64,000 nucleotides of DNA from Bradyrhizobium sp. CSA207 (lineage in GTDB: Bacteria > Pseudomonadota > Alphaproteobacteria > Rhizobiales > Xanthobacteraceae): NCBI RefSeq assembly GCF_029051685.1, contig NZ_JAACFT010000021.1, positions 95,308-159,307 of the forward strand, given 5' to 3'. Positions 59,857 through 64,000 of the stretch are shown piece by piece (position 1 is the first letter of the stretch; every line of letters begins with the position of its first letter). Both the position numbers and the translations under genes were made by a program. The notes beneath the pieces are model-generated. The model did not search any database. It was not told where the DNA came from and saw nothing but the letters and a program-made list of their open reading frames with translations.

Positions 59857-61230
59857 ATGACGGTCACTTTGGGTTCGCGTACCGAGCGGTTCCAAGTGGG
59901 CAAAGCGCTCCGACGCAAGACGCCGCGAGAAGCACATGCCGACCTTAAAGGATCGATGTCGCGCAATGCCGTTGCAATTCTCGCCGAGAGCGATCCGGAT
60001 CGCGTTCCGGAGCTTGTGCCGGAGCGTTATGCGCGAATGACGATCAACCCGTTCGCGTTCCTGCGCGGCGCCGCCGCGGTGATAGCGACAGACTTGGCCG
60101 CCCAGCCAATGGCCGGAATACCGGTGCAGGCAGGCGGCGACAGCCACCTGATGAACTTCGGCGCCTTCGTTACTCCCGAGAACAATATCCTGTTCGACGT
60201 GAACGATTTTGATGAGACGCTGCCTGGCGTCGATTTCACCGTCGATCTGAAGCGCCTCGCAGCGAGCGTAGCGGTGGCGGCATCGGCCGCAGGCACAAAC
60301 AAGAAACAGGCCCGCGCGATCGCGGCTGTGACGGTCAAGGCCTATCGGACACACATTTCCGCACTCGCCAAGCTGTCGCCGCTGGAAATCTGGCACAGCC
60401 GGATCGACCTCGAACAGGCGATCAAGCAGATCGGCAATAGCGATCTGCGGCGCCAGCTCGTTGGCGTGATTGCTAAGGCGCGGGGCGAGGGCTTGTCGAA
60501 GGACGACAATTTTCCGCATCTCGTCAGCGGCGATCATCCGAAAATCGTCGATAAGCCCCCTACTATTTTCCATCTCGATCCTAAGGCCGACGCGCGACAC
60601 CGGCTTGGTGTCGAGCGCGTGTTCGCTGCCTATCGTAAAGGCCTCAATCCTGATCGTCAGCGGTTGCTCGACCGTTTCACAATGAAGGATCTCGCCTTTA
60701 AGGCGGTGGGCGTCGGATCCGTCGGCACATTCTGCTGCGTGGCATTGTTCATGACCGACGACAACGAGCCGTTGTTCTTGCAGGTCAAACAAGCGCAGCG
60801 ATCGGTTTTGGAACGGCTCGGCGGCAAGCTTGCCTACAAAGGAAACCAGGGCCACCGGGTTGTGGAGGGCCAGCAGATGATGCAGGCCGCCAGTGACATC
60901 TTTCTCGGTGCTACGCAGGACGATGCGACCGGCCGTCAGTTCTATGTTCGGACGCTGAAAAACCGCAGGCTTGGCGCCGTCAGCGAAATCAGCGAAGGCG
61001 AGGCACTCTCGGACTATGCCCAGCTATGCGGTCGAACCCTCGCGCGTGCCCATGCGCGCTCCGGCGATCCGGCCGCGATCGCTGGCTACACCGGCAAGAG
61101 CGACGCGCTCGATGACGCGATCGCGTCCTTCGCGACGGCCTATGCCGATCAGACAAGCGCCGACCACGCCGCTCTGGTGAAGGCGAAGGGGACCAAACCG
61201 ACGGCTACGAAGAAAGCGAAAGCGACTTAG
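59857..61230 (+). CDS. DUF2252-family (kinase-like fold) protein
   Basis: 457 residues from ATG 59857 (TTG 59842 also possible). The domain shows 'PFAFLRGAAAVIATDLA', 'AGGDSHLMNFGAFVTPENNILFDVNDFDETLPGV' (the GDxHxxNFG loop with the metal-type DFD) and 'PLFLQVKQAQRSVLERL'. It is related in fold to aminoglycoside phosphotransferases, with unknown substrate. Length is normal; the C-terminal tail is Lys-rich. Confidence 0.88.
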   Translation: MTVTLGSRTERFQVGKALRRKTPREAHADLKGSMSRNAVAILAESDPDRVPELVPERYARMTINPFAFLRGAAAVIATDLAAQPMAGIPVQAGGDSHLMNFGAFVTPENNILFDVNDFDETLPGVDFTVDLKRLAASVAVAASAAGTNKKQARAIAAVTVKAYRTHISALAKLSPLEIWHSRIDLEQAIKQIGNSDLRRQLVGVIAKARGEGLSKDDNFPHLVSGDHPKIVDKPPTIFHLDPKADARHRLGVERVFAAYRKGLNPDRQRLLDRFTMKDLAFKAVGVGSVGTFCCVALFMTDDNEPLFLQVKQAQRSVLERLGGKLAYKGNQGHRVVEGQQMMQAASDIFLGATQDDATGRQFYVRTLKNRRLGAVSEISEGEALSDYAQLCGRTLARAHARSGDPAAIAGYTGKSDALDDAIASFATAYADQTSADHAALVKAKGTKPTATKKAKAT

Positions 61231-61470
61231 TCGAAGGGAGAGCCAGGCTCCGCTCCCCAAGATTTAGGCGGCGTTGAAATCGCCTACTTGTGCGGCACGA
61301 AAGTCCGGAAGTGGTACCTTTGAGAGATCCCGCCCCGCTCCGAAATTGTCTGCTTTCATGGGTAAAGTGACTGGCGTAGGGTCGGAATGACGAGATTGGA
61401 CTCATATAGGGCATTCGCCTGTAAATCACAGGCCGTCCGCATCGGGTAAGGCGACGACTTCGATGCGACC

Positions 61471-63234
61471 TCAACCATTCCAGCCGGCCTTGCGCAAGCC
61501 CTCGACGAGATGGGCGTGGTCCTCCGGACGAAACCACGGAGCTCTCTTGCGGACATACATGTCAAATGCCCCCGGTGCGCGCGAGAAGGCCTTCTCCAAT
61601 GCTTCTTTCGCTTCCGATGTGCGCCCAAGTTGGCCCAGCGCCGCCGCGGGCCAGCGGTAGATCATCGGAAAATCGGGAAACGACCGGATCAGTCGTTTCG
61701 CAGCTTCGATCGAAGCCTCGTATTCGCTGCAGAAATATAGTCCGCACGCAACGTGCAACAAACGTACTGCCAGATACGGATCGCGTGGGTCGAGCCTGAT
61801 ACATGTTTCGAGAGCCGTGAGCCCTTCCCTTGGCCGTCCCGCGAAGATTAGCGTCGCACCCCTGTGGCCATGCGCGATGGCCAGATTTGGACTCATTGAG
61901 AGAGCTCGCTCGATCTCCGCCAACGCACCCTCGGCGTCGCCGCGCGCTTGCAAAGCCCAGCCGAGGCAGGAACCGGGATTCTGCATCGGCGCCATCCAGC
62001 GCGACCGCCCGACGGGCCAAGGCCTCGGCCGAGTGTTGCGCGCTTGGCAGATCCAGCTTCTGGTAGATCGCGGCCGCTTGCAGCTGATACAAGGCGAGCG
62101 CGCTGTAGCCGCCGGCGAAGGTTGGGTCGAGATCGATTGCCTGCTTAAAAAAGCTCTCTGCAGTCACATCGTCGTCGGGCGTAGCTTTGCTAAGATGCCA
62201 CAGACCGCGCTGATATGCCGCCCAGGCATCAAGGCTCTCCGGTGGCTTGCGCATGGCGCGTCGCAGCTCGGCGTCTGCAATGGCGGGGGCAAGGGCGGTC
62301 GTCAGCGCTTCGGTGAGTTCGTCCTGCATAGCGAAAATATCGGCGAGATCGCGGTCGTAGCGCTCGGCCCACACATGGTTGCTGGTTCCGGCCTCTATCA
62401 ATTGCGCAGTGACGCGGATCCGATTGCCGGCCTTGCGCACGCTGCCTTCGAGCACATAGCGCACGCCGAGTTCGCGTCCGACCTGCTTCACATCGACCGC
62501 TCGACCCTTGTAGGTGAAGGAGGAGTTCCGGGCGATGACGAACAGCGAGGGATAGTGCGATAGTGCCGTAATCACATCCTCAGCGATCCCGTCGGAGACG
62601 AATTCTTGCTCGGGGTCGCCGCTCATATTGGTGAATGGCAGAACGGCGACGGACGGTTTGTCGGGCAATGCGAGCGCCGGCACCTCAGGTTTGCGCGTCG
62701 CGGGCCGCTGGCTGGGAATGATGATCTGATAAACGTGGACCGGCCGGGCGATATTCTTCAGCGTTTGTTCGCCCGCATCCTCGACGTCGAAAGACACCTT
62801 ATCGCGCGCATGACTGAGCACTGTACGTGAGATACATATGCCGCCGGGTTCGGCCAGCGCCTCAAGTCGTGCCGCGATGTTGACACCATCGCCATAGAGG
62901 TCTCGGCCTTCACGTCCCCAAGATTAACCCCGACACGAAACTCAATTCGTTTCTCCTGCGGTACGTCGGCATTGCGTTCGACCATGCCCTGCTGAACCTC
63001 GATCGCGCAGCGAACTGCATCCACCACGCTTGGAAACTCAATTAGAATTCCATCACCGGTCGTTTTCACGATGCGGGCGTGATGTTGCTTGTTCTTTGGA
63101 TCGATCAGCTCGCGGCGAAGCAGCTTGAGCCGGGCGAGCGTGCCCTCTTCGTCCGCACCCATCAGCCGGCTATAGCCGGCAATATCGGCGGCGAGGATAG
63201 CGGCGAGCTTACGTTTGGTCTGATCTGATGCCAT
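61471..63234 (-). pseudogene. Adenylate/guanylate cyclase with TPR repeats, two frameshifts
   Basis: Read as one gene: class III cyclase domain ('LAAILAADIAGYSRLMGADEEGTLARLK', 'KTTGDGILIEFPSVVDAV'), linker, TolB-like segment ('KPSVAVLPFTNMSGDPEQEFVSDGIAEDVITALS'), then TPR repeats ending at 61471. The frame breaks twice: near 62905, where a few bases of the cyclase core are missing, and near 61980, where one extra base shifts the TPR part. It is therefore probably non-functional, unless these are sequence errors. Confidence 0.8.
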
Positions 63235-63604
63235 TGGGGTCGGTTCCCCCAGTTCCTTATCTCCATCCTACCACCAAATGCGTTGCCTTTAGGGTCCTTT
63301 ACGGAGATGGCCTGCCGTGAGATCAGAAGTCGACGTTCCGGCGACTGTCCGCATTGCGCCAAGAGCTGCCGCTCTACGCTCACCGCGGCTGCCGCGGTCG
63401 CTGTTGTAGAATTGGGTGGGTCGAGCGTGCCGTCGGCGTGTTTGGCCCGAAGCAGCCAATCCCCTCAGCTGAGCAAACGTCAGCTCTCCTCGAAGGAAGA
63501 TTAGAGGCTCGCACACAGACCATTCCTGCCCCTCACAAGGGCGTTCCGGAGTAGCCCCTTATCCGTGATTTTGATATCTTCGGCCGGCTTATGGAGGACG
63601 ACTC
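63235..63604. other. Intergenic, nothing recognised
   Basis: About 370 bp between the cyclase pseudogene and a small plus-strand gene. I found no conserved frame. It may contain promoters for both flanks. Confidence 0.4.
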
Positions 63605-63784
63605 GTGCCGGGATCCGTTGAGATCGACGAGGAGCTGTACAAGCGGCTGGCCGAAGCGGCCGCGCGTGAGGGCAAGGGCGCGCAGGCTTTCGCCAATGAG
63701 ATCCTTCGCGTTCAGCTTAGAGAAGTAGAGAGAGCCCACCAGATCGTGAGTGCGTTCGACGTCGCTCGCCCTGACGAAGACTAG
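63605..63784 (+). CDS. Small RHH/antitoxin-like protein
   Basis: 59 residues, GTG start with GGAGG 8 nt upstream. 'VEIDEELYKRLAEAAAREGKGAQAFANEILRVQLREVERA' resembles the ribbon-helix-helix of antitoxin or plasmid-stability proteins. No toxin gene follows: the next item is an IS transposase. Confidence 0.65.
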   Translation: MPGSVEIDEELYKRLAEAAAREGKGAQAFANEILRVQLREVERAHQIVSAFDVARPDED

Positions 63785-63903
63785 CCTATCGCATCACACC
63801 GCCTCTCGCTCAAGTGCGGTCAGCTTCCGAGCCAGGCCGTGTGAAAACGTTCTGTTTCCGGTGATTCGCGCGGTAGGATTCCCTGCACTTGCGGGGACGT
63901 CCA

Positions 63904-64000
63904 ATGAAGCGCTTTGTTGAAGGGGTGGATCGCGGGCAGAGCATGCTGTTTCCGGCATCGCTCGATGACTATGTGACCGTGGATAATCCAGTGCGAGCGG
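63904..64000 (+). mobile_element. IS1182-type transposase, 5' part
   Basis: Only the first 32 codons are in the window ('MKRFVEGVDRGQSMLFPASL', 'VDNPVRA'), which match the start of IS1182-family transposases. The insertion sequence continues beyond 64000; its left end should lie shortly upstream of 63904. Confidence 0.8.

Overview
This GC-rich 64 kb window reads like chromosome plus genomic island from an alphaproteobacterium, most probably a Bradyrhizobium-type soil rhizobium. That placement is inferred from the gene families (CoxSML-type Mo-hydroxylases, many ABC uptake and acyl-CoA ligase operons, Ku, PHB depolymerase, many small toxin-antitoxin pairs) and from a tRNA-Met(CAT) fragment of alphaproteobacterial type. 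No complete RNA gene and no CRISPR array was seen.

Layout. (1) 1-7829, minus strand: a catabolic operon read right to left: UbiX-like prenyltransferase, UbiD-like decarboxylase, AraC regulator, a Mo-hydroxylase large subunit fused to a CoxG domain, its FAD and 2Fe-2S subunits, and the start of an acyl-CoA ligase. It probably handles an aromatic or other unsaturated carboxylic acid. (2) 7935-28.2 kb: an accessory island. A 39-nt piece of tRNA-Met(CAT) lies beside a large tyrosine recombinase. Then come HigBA, IS-end remnants, a Uma2 nuclease, a Fic fragment, a plus-strand cargo run (14.3-20.7 kb: a TnsA-like protein, small Cys proteins, a soluble FtsH-like AAA+/M41 protease, a DUF433 protein, an HNH protein, and a phage-type protein ending in a Gly/Arg-rich motif), an Xis/integrase pair, a KfrA-like DNA-binding protein with a perfect 22-bp inverted repeat, an XRE regulator with a palindromic operator, a PIN toxin-antitoxin pair, DinB and a truncated FitAB pair. 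(3) 28.2-33.5 kb: metallophosphoesterase, Ku, PHB-depolymerase-type esterase, an RHH regulator, and a degraded stretch (frameshifted Cys-rich gene, YedK fragment joined to a thioredoxin-reductase-like fragment). (4) 33.6-40.8 kb, minus: a GntR-regulated operon with ureidoglycolate-lyase-like and allantoinase-like (PuuE-type) enzymes, a polar amino-acid-type ABC importer, an epimerase and an SDR. (5) 41.5-44.2 kb: VapBC and a complete class II Fic protein with a terminator. (6) 44.4-53.6 kb: a 5'-truncated polysaccharide deacetylase, a VOC protein, a LysR remnant, and a complete Liv-type ABC transporter operon headed by an AMP-dependent acyl-CoA ligase. (7) 53.9-64 kb: acetamidase remnant, frameshifted Mth938-like gene, exported amidase, SAM hydrolase, adenosine-specific kinase, DUF2252 protein, a doubly frameshifted adenylate cyclase/TPR gene, a small RHH-like protein, and the start of an IS1182-type transposase.

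A recurring theme is decay: at least eight genes are truncated or frameshifted at identifiable points, mostly beside recombination scars. All family assignments were made by reading motifs; no database search was possible.
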